Source: Actinomycetota bacterium (GTDB taxonomy: Bacteria > Actinomycetota > Acidimicrobiia > Acidimicrobiales > Poriferisodaliceae). From it: 29,910 nucleotides of DNA. Below the pieces are notes generated by a model. The model had not been told where the DNA came from. It made no database searches and was given only the letters and a program-made list of their open reading frames with translations. The DNA is taken from contig PCCJ01000035.1 in NCBI GenBank assembly GCA_002731665.1, forward strand, positions 1 through 29,910, read 5' to 3'. Below are positions 15,375 through 23,316 of this stretch, piece by piece. The stretch's first letter is position 1, and every line of letters begins with the position of its first letter. Made by a program: the position numbers and the translations under genes.

Positions 15375-17009
15375 GTGGCTGTAGCCCTGTTTTTTTCGGT
15401 TTCTGATCTTTTGAAAATAATTACTTCTTTTCGTGATGGTCTGCATGACCATTGCGAAGCTATTAACCGTTTGAATGTGTTTCCAGTACCCGACGGCGAC
15501 ACTGGAACAAACATGTTTCTAACAGTCAAATCTGTCGTGGAAGAGTTAGAAGGTGTTGACCCGATAGATAAAAACGCTGTCTGTGGAGCTATTTCGCACG
15601 GCTCATTAATGGGGGCTAGAGGCAATAGCGGTGTTATTCTGAGTCAAATTTTGAGAGGCTTGGCGAAATCATTCGAAAAAGCTGAAACTATTGATGGATC
15701 TTCGGTGGCAATGGCGTTGAAGGTGGCCAGCGAAGCGGCTGATAGTGCTGTAATGAAACCAGTCGAGGGTACGATCCTAACAGTAGTGCGCGAGGCTGCT
15801 AGCGGAGCAGCTGGCTCATCAGGTGAGTTAGTAGATGTTCTAGAGGCAGCACTGTTGGCAGCCGAAATTGCATTAGCTAGAACACCGGAACAACTTGAAA
15901 TTCTCGCAACAGCTGGAGTGGTAGACGCAGGAGGTGCGGGGTTCTTGCATCTTCTTCATGGAATGCTTCAAGTTGCAGACGGCAGAGCCTTGCCTGAAGC
16001 CGTTTCGCAACCTGAGATCCCAAATGTGTTTAAGCCCGTTTCGAGCGCTGATCTGACCGGCGAACTTAGATATGAAGTTATGTATCTTCTGGATGCGCCG
16101 GACTCCTCAATAAGCGAATTTAAGGATGTTTGGGCCGGCCTAGGAGATTCGATCGTGGTGGTCGGAGGCGACGGGCTTTGGAACTGTCACATTCACACCA
16201 ATGACATTGGTCCCGCCATTGAAGCCGCGATTGAGGTAGGAAGACCTCGCCAAATTCGCGTCAGTGACTTAAGCGAAGAAGTAATAGAAGAGCAGTGGGT
16301 AAGAGCCGCTGCTGCAGAAGGAACTTCATCCGATTCCGTAAAAGCGCAAGTAGTTCCTTGTGCGGTCGTAGCAGTGTCACCAGCGCCTGGGATAGGACGA
16401 ATATTCCATAGCCTTGGGGTCCAAGTGCTGGTTGTCGGCGGGCAAACAATGAATCCGTCTACAGCAGAACTGTTAGATGCTGTGGAAAGAGCTCCAGCCG
16501 ACCAGGTAGTTATCCTGCCCAATAATTCAAATATTTTGGCAGTAGCCGGAACGGTCAACTCGCAAACTGAAAAAGAGGTAGTTGTAGTAGCGACTACCTC
16601 TGTTCCAGAGGGATTTGCATCTTTGTTAGCTTATGATCCGGAGGCAGATGCTGAGGTAAACGCTGAGCAGATGGCGGACATTTCGTCGACTTTGGTTGTC
16701 GGTGAAGTGACCAAAGCAGTTAGGGGTACATCCACTTCGGTAGGAGAAGTCGAGACAGACGATTGGATTGGTCTCGACAGAGAAGGAGTGCGTTCTATAG
16801 ATAAAGATTTGACTTCGGCGGCAATTGCTTTACTGACTGAGCTAATTACTGAAGATCATGAGATGGTTTCAATAATTGAAGGTCTAGAAGCAGGAGATGC
16901 TGAAACGAGAACGATTGAAGTCTGGCTAGCTGAGCATCATCCAAATGTGGAAATTGAGGTTCATCACGGAGAGCAAGATCATTACCCTTACTTTTTTGGT
17001 ATTGAGTGA
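15375..17009 (+). CDS. fakA: DAK2-domain protein, FakA-like fatty acid kinase subunit
   Basis: Homologue of YloV/FakA, the ATP-binding subunit that phosphorylates fatty acids bound to a DegV/FakB partner, feeding PlsX/PlsY lipid synthesis. The DAK2 nucleotide site is clear: NVFPVPDGDTGTNM (33-47, metal-binding Asp40 and Asp42), GARGNSGVIL (80-89) and KPVEGTILTV (128-137). A middle domain carries CHIHTNDIG with conserved His residues, and the C-terminal domain (about 330-544) is the DegV-like region of these proteins. The length of 544 is typical. GTG at 15375 has GATCAGGA just upstream. No FakB gene is in the window. It overlaps recG by 4 bases (GTGA), a linkage usual in actinobacteria. The role in lipid synthesis fits plsX and acpP further along the block. 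Confidence 0.86.
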   Translation: MAVALFFSVSDLLKIITSFRDGLHDHCEAINRLNVFPVPDGDTGTNMFLTVKSVVEELEGVDPIDKNAVCGAISHGSLMGARGNSGVILSQILRGLAKSFEKAETIDGSSVAMALKVASEAADSAVMKPVEGTILTVVREAASGAAGSSGELVDVLEAALLAAEIALARTPEQLEILATAGVVDAGGAGFLHLLHGMLQVADGRALPEAVSQPEIPNVFKPVSSADLTGELRYEVMYLLDAPDSSISEFKDVWAGLGDSIVVVGGDGLWNCHIHTNDIGPAIEAAIEVGRPRQIRVSDLSEEVIEEQWVRAAAAEGTSSDSVKAQVVPCAVVAVSPAPGIGRIFHSLGVQVLVVGGQTMNPSTAELLDAVERAPADQVVILPNNSNILAVAGTVNSQTEKEVVVVATTSVPEGFASLLAYDPEADAEVNAEQMADISSTLVVGEVTKAVRGTSTSVGEVETDDWIGLDREGVRSIDKDLTSAAIALLTELITEDHEMVSIIEGLEAGDAETRTIEVWLAEHHPNVEIEVHHGEQDHYPYFFGIE

Positions 17010-19147
17010 CCCTCCCGCTAGCACTCGCTGATCTTGATGAGATACCGGTGGATCGTCTCAACGGCGTGGGTGAACAACGCCGACGAGTATTGTCTGAAGT
17101 AAATGTCCATTCCGTTTTTGACTTGATTACCTATTATCCGCGCAGGTACATCGACAGAAGTAAAGAAGCGCCAATAGTAGATTGTGTAATCGGCGAGCAG
17201 ATAATGGTAGTCGGTGAGATTACAAAGGTGACTAGCCGGTCTACTCGAAACCGTAAAAGCTTAGTAGAGGCAATAATTTCTGACGGGACCGGTATGGTTC
17301 GGGCTACATTTTTTAACCAAGCTTGGCGGAAAAAGCAGTTGCTAGAAGGATTAACGGTTGCTCTGTTCGGCAAAATTGATGAATATCGTGGCGCTAAACA
17401 GATGGCTAATCCTCTAATTGATTTTGTTGGAGATAAGACTGGTCGGATCGTGGCTGTCTATCCGCAGTCAGAAAAAGCCGGTCTCGTTAGCTGGGAGTTA
17501 GCGCGTTGGGTTACTGAAGCTCTGCGTCGCTGTGAAGAGCGCGGTATCGAAGACCCTGTCCCGGAAAGTGTTCGTTTGAAGTATGACCTACTTTCTCGAC
17601 ATGATGCCTTGCGACGGATTCATGAACCAGCGGAATTAAGTGATGTGCAGAAAGCCCGAAACAGGCTTGTGTTCGATGAGCTTCTTCGGGTTCAGCTAAC
17701 TCTACGACTTAGCAAGTTGCATAGGGAAAGTGCTGTTAGAGGCATCGATCATGATCTCGACAAATTTCTGAGCACCGATTTTTTCTCCAGCCTGCCATTT
17801 GAACTCACCGCTGCTCAAAAACGTGCCGTGACGGAGATTAATACTGATATTGCAAAGGCCCGACCTATGCATCGGCTGCTGCAAGGAGATGTGGGATCTG
17901 GGAAAACTCTAGTAGCTTTTCAGGGCCTAATAAATGCAGTTGCTAATGGTCATCAAGGGGCGTTCATGGCCCCGACAGAAATCTTAGCCGAGCAACATTA
18001 TCTGGGGCTAAAAGAAATGGCGGAAGGATTTGAGGTTCCAGACTCCCGGACACTCACAGGTGTGCGGCCGCTATCAATTAAATTGCTAAGCAATAGTGTT
18101 CCAGCACCTGAAAAAAAACGGATTGTGAGACAACTCAAAGACGGCAGTGTGGATGTTGCTGTAGGAACACACTCTTTAATTCAGAGTGGCGTCTCCTTTA
18201 AATCTTTAAGTTTCGTTGTTGTAGACGAACAGCATCGATTTGGAGTTGAGCAGCGAGCCAAGCTGCGAGAACACAGCAGAGAAGATGGTCGCTGGCCGCA
18301 TTTGTTGGTGATGACAGCAACGCCGATTCCGCGCACGGCAGCCATGACTGTTTATGGCGATCTAGATGTATCACTTCTCGATGAGCTTCCACCTGGACGA
18401 ATACCTATCGAGACGAAATGGGTTTCCACCCCAGAAGGGGTGAAGTCAGCCTGGAACTATGTTCGTGAAGAAGTGAAAGAAGGTAGACAGACCTTCGTCG
18501 TTTGCCCCCTTATCGACGAGAGCGAAAACATAGTCGCTAGTTCTGCCGAGGCTACGCATGCAGAATTAATTAGAGGAGAGTTGTCCGGGTTAAGAGTTGG
18601 ACTGCTTCACGGGCGCTTAAAAGCATCCGATAAAGAACGGGCGATGGAACAGTTCCGGGCCGGTTTACTCGATGTTTTGGTGGCTACAACGGTTATTGAA
18701 GTGGGAGTGAATATCCCTAATGCGAGTGCGATGGTTGTATTGTCGGCAGATCGTTTTGGCATAGCTCAGCTGCACCAGCTGCGAGGGCGTGTAGGCAGAA
18801 GTAGCTATAAATCTCGTTGTTATTTAGTGACTGAGGACTCGATTACTGAGGATGCGGTGCGTCGGTTGCAAGCACTCGAGAACTCTACTGACGGCTTTGA
18901 ATTAGCTGAAGTTGATCTGGAGCTGAGGGGTGAAGGTACAATTTTTGATCAACGGCAGTCGGGGAGAAGTGACTTGAAGTTAGCGTCCCTTATACGGGAC
19001 CGACTGTGGGTTGAGCGCGCAAGGAGTTGCTCTGAAGCACTTGTCGAAGGACATGAAACAATCACACTAAGTCCCATGTTAGGGAAAGAAATTGAGTGGT
19101 TTATTTCAGCTCGTGGGCCGGATGCTGAGAACTTATGGCGAGGTTAG
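17006..19147 (+). CDS. recG: ATP-dependent DNA helicase RecG
   Basis: Branched-DNA helicase that remodels stalled forks and R-loops. It has the N-terminal helix-hairpin/OB wedge domain (about 15-150, with YYPRRYIDRS and IISDGTGMVRATFFNQAW). The SF2 motor follows: GDVGSGKT (294-301), APTEILAEQH, DEQH box (407-410) in DEQHRFGVEQR, TATPIPRT, then VIEVGVNIPNAS and HQLRGRVGRS in the second RecA lobe. The C-terminal TRG-region follows about 640-700. At 713 residues it is a normal actinobacterial length. GTG at 17006 overlaps the fakA TGA. The stop overlaps the 3' end of the opposite-strand zinc-ribbon gene by 4 bases. Confidence 0.95.
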   Translation: MTLPLALADLDEIPVDRLNGVGEQRRRVLSEVNVHSVFDLITYYPRRYIDRSKEAPIVDCVIGEQIMVVGEITKVTSRSTRNRKSLVEAIISDGTGMVRATFFNQAWRKKQLLEGLTVALFGKIDEYRGAKQMANPLIDFVGDKTGRIVAVYPQSEKAGLVSWELARWVTEALRRCEERGIEDPVPESVRLKYDLLSRHDALRRIHEPAELSDVQKARNRLVFDELLRVQLTLRLSKLHRESAVRGIDHDLDKFLSTDFFSSLPFELTAAQKRAVTEINTDIAKARPMHRLLQGDVGSGKTLVAFQGLINAVANGHQGAFMAPTEILAEQHYLGLKEMAEGFEVPDSRTLTGVRPLSIKLLSNSVPAPEKKRIVRQLKDGSVDVAVGTHSLIQSGVSFKSLSFVVVDEQHRFGVEQRAKLREHSREDGRWPHLLVMTATPIPRTAAMTVYGDLDVSLLDELPPGRIPIETKWVSTPEGVKSAWNYVREEVKEGRQTFVVCPLIDESENIVASSAEATHAELIRGELSGLRVGLLHGRLKASDKERAMEQFRAGLLDVLVATTVIEVGVNIPNASAMVVLSADRFGIAQLHQLRGRVGRSSYKSRCYLVTEDSITEDAVRRLQALENSTDGFELAEVDLELRGEGTIFDQRQSGRSDLKLASLIRDRLWVERARSCSEALVEGHETITLSPMLGKEIEWFISARGPDAENLWRG

Positions 19148-19302
19148 CTCTCATCGAAAACTAAATCCCATCTGTCGAGGCAATCAGAACAACGATAGGC
19201 AACCACGTCGCCAGGCTGGAAACCGATTTCGGGGTCGGCATAGCTGATTCGGTGACAGACACCTCCACAATCGACGCAAATGATGGTCTCTGGAACATCC
19301 AT
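19144..19302 (-). CDS. Tiny zinc-ribbon protein between recG and rsmD
   Basis: A 52-residue protein with two CxxC knuckles: Cys9-x2-Cys12 (ICVDCGG) and Cys38-x2-Cys41 (YRCSDCLDRWD), with the GDVVAY turn just before the second. This is a credible four-Cys zinc ribbon. The frame runs further upstream to 19368, but that would overlap the start of rsmD; ATG at 19302 leaves a 30-base divergent gap and begins just before the ribbon. Its stop overlaps the recG stop by 4 bases, tail to tail. Small zinc-ribbon proteins of this form seem familiar from related actinobacteria, but I cannot name a function. The real risk is that it is a shadow frame; the clean Cys pattern argues against that. Confidence 0.6.
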   Translation of the reverse strand: MDVPETIICVDCGGVCHRISYADPEIGFQPGDVVAYRCSDCLDRWDLVFDES

Positions 19303-19332
19303 ACATACATTGTGCCCGTTAAGGTCGATATT

Positions 19333-19854
19333 ATGCGTGTAGTTGGCGGAAGCCATAAGGGACGGCATCTCGAGTCACCGACTGGATGGATGGTGAGACC
19401 GACCTCAGACCGCACGCGCGAAGCAGTTTTTAATATTCTCTATAGCCTCGGCTACCCTAAGAGCGCTGAGGTTTTGGATCTTTTCGCCGGAACTGGTGCG
19501 CTAGGTATTGAATCGCTGTCTCGAGGAGCCAAATCGGCAATTTTCGTTGATGAAAGCGCTAGAGCATGTTCTCTGATCAGAGAAAATTTGTTGAGTTTGG
19601 GACTCGACGGAACAGTTATCAAACAAGATGCACAGATTTATTTGAGTTCGTTATCGGTGCCACCGGATATTATTTTTGCTGACCCGCCATACGAGTTTGA
19701 CAAATGGCCGATGATTCTATCCCAAATTAAATCTTCGCTAGTCGTAGCTGAGTCAGATCGAGAAATACTTATGGAAGATCGTTGGAGGGTGTTGAAAAGT
19801 CGTTCATACGGGAAAACTGTGATCACGGTCTTAGAGCCTGTGGTTATCAAATAA
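19333..19854 (+). CDS. rsmD: 16S rRNA (guanine(966)-N2)-methyltransferase RsmD
   Basis: SAM-dependent methyltransferase that modifies G966 of 16S rRNA. The N-terminal MRVVGGSHKGR and RPTSDRTREAVFN segments are family signatures. The SAM-binding motif is VLDLFAGTGALGIESLSRGA (from 47) and the catalytic motif is DPPY (117-120) within FADPPYEF. The frame extends back to 19252, but the extra 27 residues have no homology pattern and lie over the opposite-strand gene, so ATG 19333 is used; the protein is 173 residues, slightly shorter than many. It is followed 98 bases later by coaD, a common pairing. Confidence 0.93.
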   Translation: MRVVGGSHKGRHLESPTGWMVRPTSDRTREAVFNILYSLGYPKSAEVLDLFAGTGALGIESLSRGAKSAIFVDESARACSLIRENLLSLGLDGTVIKQDAQIYLSSLSVPPDIIFADPPYEFDKWPMILSQIKSSLVVAESDREILMEDRWRVLKSRSYGKTVITVLEPVVIK

Positions 19855-19952
19855 TACGAAAATAAAATATTTTCAAGGTTCTCTGAGAAGTTACTGGAGT
19901 AAACCGTCTTAGATCGGTACCTTTTAGTAAATCGTTATCGAAGGAGCAGCTT

Positions 19953-20432
19953 GTGGTTAAGGTCCTGTATCCCGGATCATTCGATCCGGTCCACAACGGC
20001 CACATCGAGATATGCGCGACTGCCTCGCGCTTATTCGATGATGTGGTTGTAGCTGCTATGCGTAATCCCCAGAAAGCAACCCCATTTTTCACAGATGCGG
20101 AGAGGGTTTTGATGGTTGCTGAATCTACGGAGCATCTAAGAAACGTCACCGTAATTGAGTTCGGAGAGTTAGTAGTAGACCTAGCTAAAAGGCTTGAGAT
20201 CGATTTCATTGTTAAAGGCCTAAGGGGAGTGACTGACTTTGAGGCAGAACTTCAAATGGCGCAAATGAATCAGTCAGTTGCTGGGGTAGACACGCTTTTC
20301 ATCCCATCAGGCGGAGAAAACTCTTTTATAGCCTCAAAGTACATCCGTGACATAACTCGTTTCGGTGGCGATTGCTCTCACCTAGTTCCTAAACCAGTCG
20401 CAAAGCGGCTGGCAGAAAAGTTCATGAAATGA
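19953..20432 (+). CDS. coaD: Phosphopantetheine adenylyltransferase
   Basis: Transfers AMP from ATP to 4'-phosphopantetheine, giving dephospho-CoA; the penultimate step of CoA synthesis. The nucleotidyltransferase motif is YPGSFDPVHNGH (His14-x2-His17). Then come RNPQKATPFF, KGLRGVTDFEAELQMAQMN and the C-terminal SFIASKYIRDITRFGGD, in place of the commoner SS(S/T)xxR motif. At 159 residues it is standard. The start is GTG at 19953 with AAGGAG seven bases upstream. The stop overlaps the next start by 4 bases (ATGA). Confidence 0.95.
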   Translation: MVKVLYPGSFDPVHNGHIEICATASRLFDDVVVAAMRNPQKATPFFTDAERVLMVAESTEHLRNVTVIEFGELVVDLAKRLEIDFIVKGLRGVTDFEAELQMAQMNQSVAGVDTLFIPSGGENSFIASKYIRDITRFGGDCSHLVPKPVAKRLAEKFMK

Positions 20433-20980
20433 CTGAATCAGCACCCTTGAGTAGCCCCGGAGCCGAAGCTATTCTCAAACGTATTGTTGATGTAATTAAT
20501 GCGGCTCGTCCGATGCCATTGTCAACGTCGGTAATGATTAGTCGTGATGAGGTTCTGGAACTTTTGGAAGCAGCGTTGAGCGAACTTCCAGTGGAAGTGC
20601 GAGAGGCACGTTGGCTTTTGAAAGAACGTGAAGAACTACTCATGAAGGCGCGCGTTGATGCGGGGTTAGTTATAGAGGAGGCTCGCACAAGAGTTGCTCA
20701 GATGATTCAAAAAACCGAGGTGGTCCGGGGGGCAGAACGCAAAGCTCGACAGTTGTTAGATCAGGCTCAAGCCCAGGCGCGCCGTCGAAGTCACGAAGTC
20801 GACGATTATTGCGATCGGCGTCTGGAACAGTTCGAATCAGCGTTATTGGGAGTTCAAGAGACCGTAGCCCAGGCACGCTTAAAGTTGCAGCCTTCAGTTC
20901 CATTGGAAGTGACTGAATCAACTCAAGATGAAGAGTCTGTCGATAGTAATGCTGGCTTTTTCGATCAGGACAATGCTTGA
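20429..20980 (+). CDS. DivIVA/SepIVA-like coiled-coil protein
   Basis: A 183-residue cytoplasmic protein dominated by a long charged helix, about residues 30-155 (for example REARWLLKEREELLMKAR and QAQAQARRRSHEVDDYCDRR), with a flexible acidic tail. Composition and position between coaD and the DUF177 gene match mycobacterial SepIVA (Rv2927c), a DivIVA-type septum-site protein next to the DUF177 gene. The short DivIVA membrane-targeting motif is not obvious. It overlaps coaD by 4 bases and the next gene by 4 bases. The role in division or polar growth is inferred from synteny only; earlier annotations might call it an ATPase subunit B-like protein because of the coiled coil. Confidence 0.7.
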   Translation: MTESAPLSSPGAEAILKRIVDVINAARPMPLSTSVMISRDEVLELLEAALSELPVEVREARWLLKEREELLMKARVDAGLVIEEARTRVAQMIQKTEVVRGAERKARQLLDQAQAQARRRSHEVDDYCDRRLEQFESALLGVQETVAQARLKLQPSVPLEVTESTQDEESVDSNAGFFDQDNA

Positions 20981-21567
20981 TAGATAAACAAGTTTATGAG
21001 CATCTCAAAGTTCCGGTAGAGCGGTTGTCCAGGCGTGATCCTTTGCGGAATTGGACAGCGGAGCTGCCGGTAGACAAAATTTGGGACGAAGGTAACGTCC
21101 CAGAGATCGCCGATGTGAGGATCACGAACGATTCAGTGGTGGCCGCGGAGTTAGTTCTGTCTCAAGTGAGTGAAGGCGTGTTGGTTTCAGGAAAGCTTTC
21201 GGTTCCATGGGTAGGTGAGTGTTCTCGTTGCCTGTTCCCAGTCGACGGTTTAGCAGAAGCTGTAGTTCAAGAATTATTTGAGTTGAATCCCAAAGAGGGT
21301 GAAAGTTATCTTTTGGGTGAAGAAATTGCTGACTTAACTCCAATGGCGAGGGATTCTCTTCTTTTGGAATTACCGATAGCGGCAGTACCTTGCCCGTTCC
21401 AGGAACCGTGTGAGAACTATCCGCAGGAGCTGATAAATAGCGGAATAGCCCTCAAATTTTTAGAAAAAGAAAGAATAGATACGGCATCAGTTTCGGATCC
21501 GCGATGGGCCGCGCTGGATGATCTGATCTTTGATGATGGCGAAGACACCGATTTAGAGTCGCAGTGA
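20977..21567 (+). CDS. DUF177 (YceD) family protein
   Basis: A 196-residue member of the YceD/DUF177 family, whose gene sits before rpmF in most bacteria and is linked to rRNA or ribosome assembly. Typical parts are the central GKLSVPWVGECSRCLFPV (first CxxC) and the C-terminal DPRWAALDDL. The usual second pair near LCxxCG is missing: after CPFQEPC the sequence reads ENYPQELIN. The metal site is therefore incomplete. The start is TTG at 20977, overlapping the previous stop (TTGA); this rare start is supported by the coupling and the lack of another start nearby. A 168-base gap with repeats separates it from rpmF. Confidence 0.85.
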   Translation: MIDKQVYEHLKVPVERLSRRDPLRNWTAELPVDKIWDEGNVPEIADVRITNDSVVAAELVLSQVSEGVLVSGKLSVPWVGECSRCLFPVDGLAEAVVQELFELNPKEGESYLLGEEIADLTPMARDSLLLELPIAAVPCPFQEPCENYPQELINSGIALKFLEKERIDTASVSDPRWAALDDLIFDDGEDTDLESQ

Positions 21568-21576
21568 GACGTTGAG

Positions 21577-21640
21577 GCCGGTAGCATTGTGAACTTGTGT
21601 CAATCTATTTGACTCAAATTCTACCGGCGTTTGTTGTTTG
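21577..21640 (+). terminator. Candidate stem-loop terminator/attenuator between the DUF177 gene and rpmF
   Basis: GCCGGTAG (21577-21584) and CTACCGGC (21621-21628) form a perfect 8-base-pair stem. Inside it GTCAA (21599-21603) and TTGAC (21609-21613) form a smaller hairpin. The stem is followed by GTTTGTTGTTTGG, a T-rich but interrupted tail. It could end part of the transcript before rpmF. The long loop makes it a weak terminator candidate. Confidence 0.4.
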
Positions 21641-21650
21641 GCTGCCTCCA

Positions 21651-21735
21651 CTCGAGGTTCCGATGCTGCGTTGGTCATATCCAACCAGCGCTTTGAACCT
21701 CTCGAGGTGACAGTGCCTATCTCTCGAGGTCGATG
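21651..21735 (+). promoter_or_regulatory. Structured rpmF leader with competing pairings of the ribosome-binding site
   Basis: CTCGAGGT occurs three times, at 21651, 21701 and 21723; the last copy contains the rpmF Shine-Dalgarno GAGGT (21726-21730). AACCTC (21696-21701) is complementary to GAGGTT of copy one (21654-21659) and also, as ACCTC, to the ribosome-binding site. A bulged hairpin, GCTG-C-GTTGG (21665-21674) with CCAACCAGC (21681-21689), lies between. The two pairings exclude each other, as expected for a translational switch. This is inference from base pairing only. Confidence 0.4.
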
Positions 21736-21915
21736 ATGGCCGTTCCAAAGAAAAAGACTTCAAAGTCGAAGACCCGTAGTCGTCGAGCCTCTGCTTGGAA
21801 GCTTCGTTCCGCTTCGCGGAGTAATTGCCCCCGTTGTGGTGATGCGAAGTTGCCACACCGCGTGTGCGGAAGCTGCGGCTGGTACGCCGGCCGACAAGCA
21901 ATAGAAATCGATTGA
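21736..21915 (+). CDS. rpmF: 50S ribosomal protein bL32
   Basis: Large-subunit ribosomal protein, 59 residues. It begins MAVPKKKTSKSKTRSRRAS, the invariant N-terminus of bL32, and has the zinc-ribbon cysteines in CPRC and VCGSC, so it is the zinc-binding form. Two ATGs are adjacent, at 21733 and 21736; the second gives the family N-terminus and is 5 bases from GAGGT, the first only 2, so 21736 is chosen. It lies 16 bases before plsX, a classic rpmF-plsX pair. Confidence 0.95.
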   Translation: MAVPKKKTSKSKTRSRRASAWKLRSASRSNCPRCGDAKLPHRVCGSCGWYAGRQAIEID

Positions 21916-21931
21916 GTTCTCTGTTAGGTCG

Positions 21932-22909
21932 ATGTCGGTAATGTTGCCAATCGTTGTGGACATAATGGGCGGTGATTACGCCCCTAAAGCAATTATCGAC
22001 GGTGCCCTATCGGCATCAGGACAGGGAATTCCTGTTGAACTCGTTGGTCTGGCGTCGGCTATAGAAAATATCGGTTCCTTAGAACTGCACGAGGCCTCTC
22101 AGGTCATCGGTATGGCTGAGGAACCCGGCCGGGCAGTCAGAACGATGAAGGATTCCTCTATCGTCAGAGGTGCAGAGCGCGTGCGCGACGGTCAAGCCTC
22201 TGCAATGGTCAGTGCGGGCAATACTGGTGCAGTTGCTGCCGCAGCGTTGTTGAGGATGAAACGAATTCCGGGCGTTGTTAGGCCAGCGATAGCTACTGCT
22301 TTACCCGTGCCAGGCCGAGCTCCCAAGATACTGCTCGACTCTGGAGCTATGGCTGATTGCCAGCCTGATTGGCTCCTTCAGTTCGCTCAGATGGGTTCGG
22401 CGTTCTCGCGAATTCGCTATGGCATTGAAAAGCCACAGGTTGGCTTGTTGTCAATCGGGGAAGAAGCAGAGAAAGGAAACCAGATCACTAAAGCCGCTCA
22501 TGTTTTGCTAAGGAATGATACTTCTATTGACTTCATCGGAAATGTCGAGGGAAGAGACATACTAGATGGGGCTGTTGACGTCGTGGTCGCAGATGGCTTC
22601 ACGGGAAATGTTGCTCTAAAAACTATAGAAGGCACAATAAAATTCTTAGTTAATCAAATTATCTCGATTCTCTTAGCTGATGGTGTCGGCGAGGTAGGTA
22701 AGGAAGCTCTTGGGTTGCTATCTCCGATTGCATCTGAATTGAATCCTGAGGCTGTTGGAGGGGCTATGCTTTTGGGAGTCAATGGCATTGCGATAATAAG
22801 TCATGGATCAGCGGGTCCACTAGCTATAGAGAATGCAATCAAATTAGCTAGAGATATGGTTGATAGAGACTTGATTGGAGCCCTGGCAGAGGCTGTTGCT
22901 GCTACCTAA
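21932..22909 (+). CDS. plsX: Phosphate acyltransferase PlsX
   Basis: Makes acyl-phosphate from acyl-ACP and phosphate for PlsY-type glycerol-3-phosphate acylation; peripheral membrane enzyme. Family motifs are VVDIMGGDYAPKAIIDGAL near the N-terminus, SAGNTGAVAAAALLRMKRIPGV (about 90-111), LLSIGEEAEKGN and VVVADGFTGNVALKTIEG (about 210-227). The length of 325 is typical. ATG at 21932 and ATG at 21941 are both possible; the second would begin MLPIVVDIMGG. It lies between rpmF and acpP, and with the FakA-like protein it forms a fatty-acid activation set. Confidence 0.94.
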   Translation: MSVMLPIVVDIMGGDYAPKAIIDGALSASGQGIPVELVGLASAIENIGSLELHEASQVIGMAEEPGRAVRTMKDSSIVRGAERVRDGQASAMVSAGNTGAVAAAALLRMKRIPGVVRPAIATALPVPGRAPKILLDSGAMADCQPDWLLQFAQMGSAFSRIRYGIEKPQVGLLSIGEEAEKGNQITKAAHVLLRNDTSIDFIGNVEGRDILDGAVDVVVADGFTGNVALKTIEGTIKFLVNQIISILLADGVGEVGKEALGLLSPIASELNPEAVGGAMLLGVNGIAIISHGSAGPLAIENAIKLARDMVDRDLIGALAEAVAAT

Positions 22910-23024
22910 TAATACGAAAAACTGCATAAAGTAATAAAAAATAAGCAAATATCACTATATGAGGTCACTGTTCAAATCATGAATCAGGCTACCATGAAGG
23001 CGTCCGACCACGGTAGGAGGGGCT

Positions 23025-23315
23025 ATGTCCACCGAGCCCAATAATGAGCAGTCCCCGCCTGATCGAAACGAAGTTTTCGAACTGGTTCGAGATCAACTCG
23101 CAGATATTTTAGAGATAGAACCGTCTGTGATTACTGAGGCATCCTCGTTTGTTGATGATCTTGATGCAGATTCATTAGCTCTTATCGAACTCGTTGAAGG
23201 TCTAGAAGAAGAGTTGTCTGAACGCAGTGTCGGTTTTCGAATTGAAGATGATGACTTACAGGACTTGAAAACTGTTAGAGACGCTATCGACTACGTAATG
23301 GCTCGTGTCAACTAA
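23025..23315 (+). CDS. acpP: Acyl carrier protein
   Basis: Carrier of growing fatty-acid chains, 96 residues, slightly longer than the usual 77-80 because of an N-terminal Asn/Pro-rich tail (1-13). The phosphopantetheine attachment site is DLDADSLALIELVEGLEEEL with Ser50. The last helix ends YVMARVN. A strong AGGAGG precedes ATG 23025. A 115-base AT-rich gap upstream of it has no clear promoter consensus. It is followed at once by rnc. Confidence 0.92.
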   Translation: MSTEPNNEQSPPDRNEVFELVRDQLADILEIEPSVITEASSFVDDLDADSLALIELVEGLEEELSERSVGFRIEDDDLQDLKTVRDAIDYVMARVN

Positions 23316-23316
23316 C

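Noticed and set aside
19252..19332. Upstream extension of rsmD to 19252
   Set aside because: The RsmD family begins at MRVVGG; the extra codons lie over the opposite-strand zinc-ribbon gene.
19855..19952. AT-rich gap before coaD with an AAAATATTTT palindrome as a terminator
   Set aside because: The stem has no GC pairs and no following U-run; simple AT-rich spacer with a ribosome-binding site at its end.
19851..22920. 12-base match ATAATACGAAAA after both rsmD (19851) and plsX (22909)
   Set aside because: Several 12-base matches are expected by chance in 30 kb, and part of the match is stop-codon and AT-rich context.
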